From the NCBI GenBank assembly GCA_003563255.1, contig PWSL01000073.1, positions 1 through 7,085 on the forward strand: 7,085 nt of DNA, read 5' to 3'. The DNA is from Desulfonatronospira sp. (GTDB taxonomy: Bacteria; Desulfobacterota; Desulfovibrionia; Desulfovibrionales; Desulfonatronovibrionaceae). The stretch's first letter is position 1. Each line of letters starts with the position of its first letter. The notes under the pieces were generated by a model. It searched no databases. It saw nothing but the letters and a program-made list of their open reading frames with translations, and had not been told where the DNA came from. Position numbers and translations under genes: made by a program. Shown here piece by piece: positions 6,995-7,085 of the stretch.

Positions 6995-7066
6995 GGGGAC
7001 TGGCTCTTTTGCCGCCTGATTTTTTGTTCAATTGTAAGTTATCAAACGGCAAAAGTGCCTGTCCCC
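6995..7066. repeat. REP-like inverted pair
   Basis: GGGGACTGGCTCTTTTGCCG (6995-7014) pairs with CGGCAAAAGTGCCTGTCCCC (7047-7066) at 18 of 20 positions. Extending inward to 7020 and 7041 gives 22 of 26 matches around a 20-nt AT-rich loop. The right arm, read on the minus strand as GGGGACAGGCACTTTTGCCG, resembles intergenic repeats I associate with REP-type elements and REP-associated tyrosine transposases in deltaproteobacteria; this is from memory and unverified. No transposase gene is visible. The arms differ at symmetric positions, which fits two diverged inverted REP copies rather than a selected terminator stem. The 60 bases between the MITE and this pair (6935-6994) show no recognisable feature. 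Confidence 0.6.
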
Positions 7067-7085
7067 AATTGAGACAGGTTATAAA

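Noticed and set aside
6928..7085. Minus-strand frame open from the right edge through the REP pair into the MITE
   Set aside because: It has no start in the window, crosses both repeat elements and has no protein-like character; it is open by chance.
1..7085. CRISPR arrays, tRNA/rRNA genes, toxin-antitoxin or defence modules
   Set aside because: No regularly spaced repeats, RNA-gene signatures or defence-related proteins are visible on either strand.

Overview
The window suggests a sulfate-reducing deltaproteobacterium of the Desulfovibrionales type (genus not determinable here). The reason is gene order. From right to left on the minus strand it holds an L-lactate permease gene (lctP), a GlcD-type FAD oxidase, a GlcF-type iron-sulfur subunit and a long-form phosphate acetyltransferase (pta, running off the left edge). 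This is the arrangement known from the Desulfovibrio lactate-to-acetate ('organic acid oxidation') cluster, where ackA normally follows pta.

Layout: 1-1991 pta (C-terminal end missing); 1992-2054 spacer with an 11-bp perfect hairpin; 2055-3326 glcF-like; 3327-3341 a 15-nt spacer holding only a ribosome binding site; 3342-4733 glcD-like; 4734-4821 spacer with a 15-bp perfect hairpin; 4822-6534 lctP; 6535-6739 presumed promoter/leader of lctP; 6740-6934 a 179-bp non-coding inverted-repeat element with 8-bp direct repeats (a MITE); 6995-7066 a REP-like inverted pair. Every plausible gene is on the minus strand; the many other open frames are shadows of these four genes.

How it works together: LctP imports lactate (and probably other 2-hydroxy acids such as glycolate). 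The GlcD/GlcF pair oxidises the 2-hydroxy acid to the 2-oxo acid, passing electrons from FAD to two [4Fe-4S] clusters and then to an acceptor not encoded here. Pyruvate is converted to acetyl-CoA by enzymes outside the window. Pta makes acetyl phosphate for ATP formation by an acetate kinase, expected just beyond the left edge. All four genes have good Shine-Dalgarno sequences and probably form one transcript.

The genes are ordinary for this lineage and I see no evidence of a new multi-gene system. The parts worth a second look are non-coding: the well-preserved MITE upstream of lctP with nested palindromic modules inside it, the neighbouring REP-like pair, and two strong intercistronic hairpins lacking U-tracts that bracket the glcD-glcF pair and may set different transcript levels along the operon.
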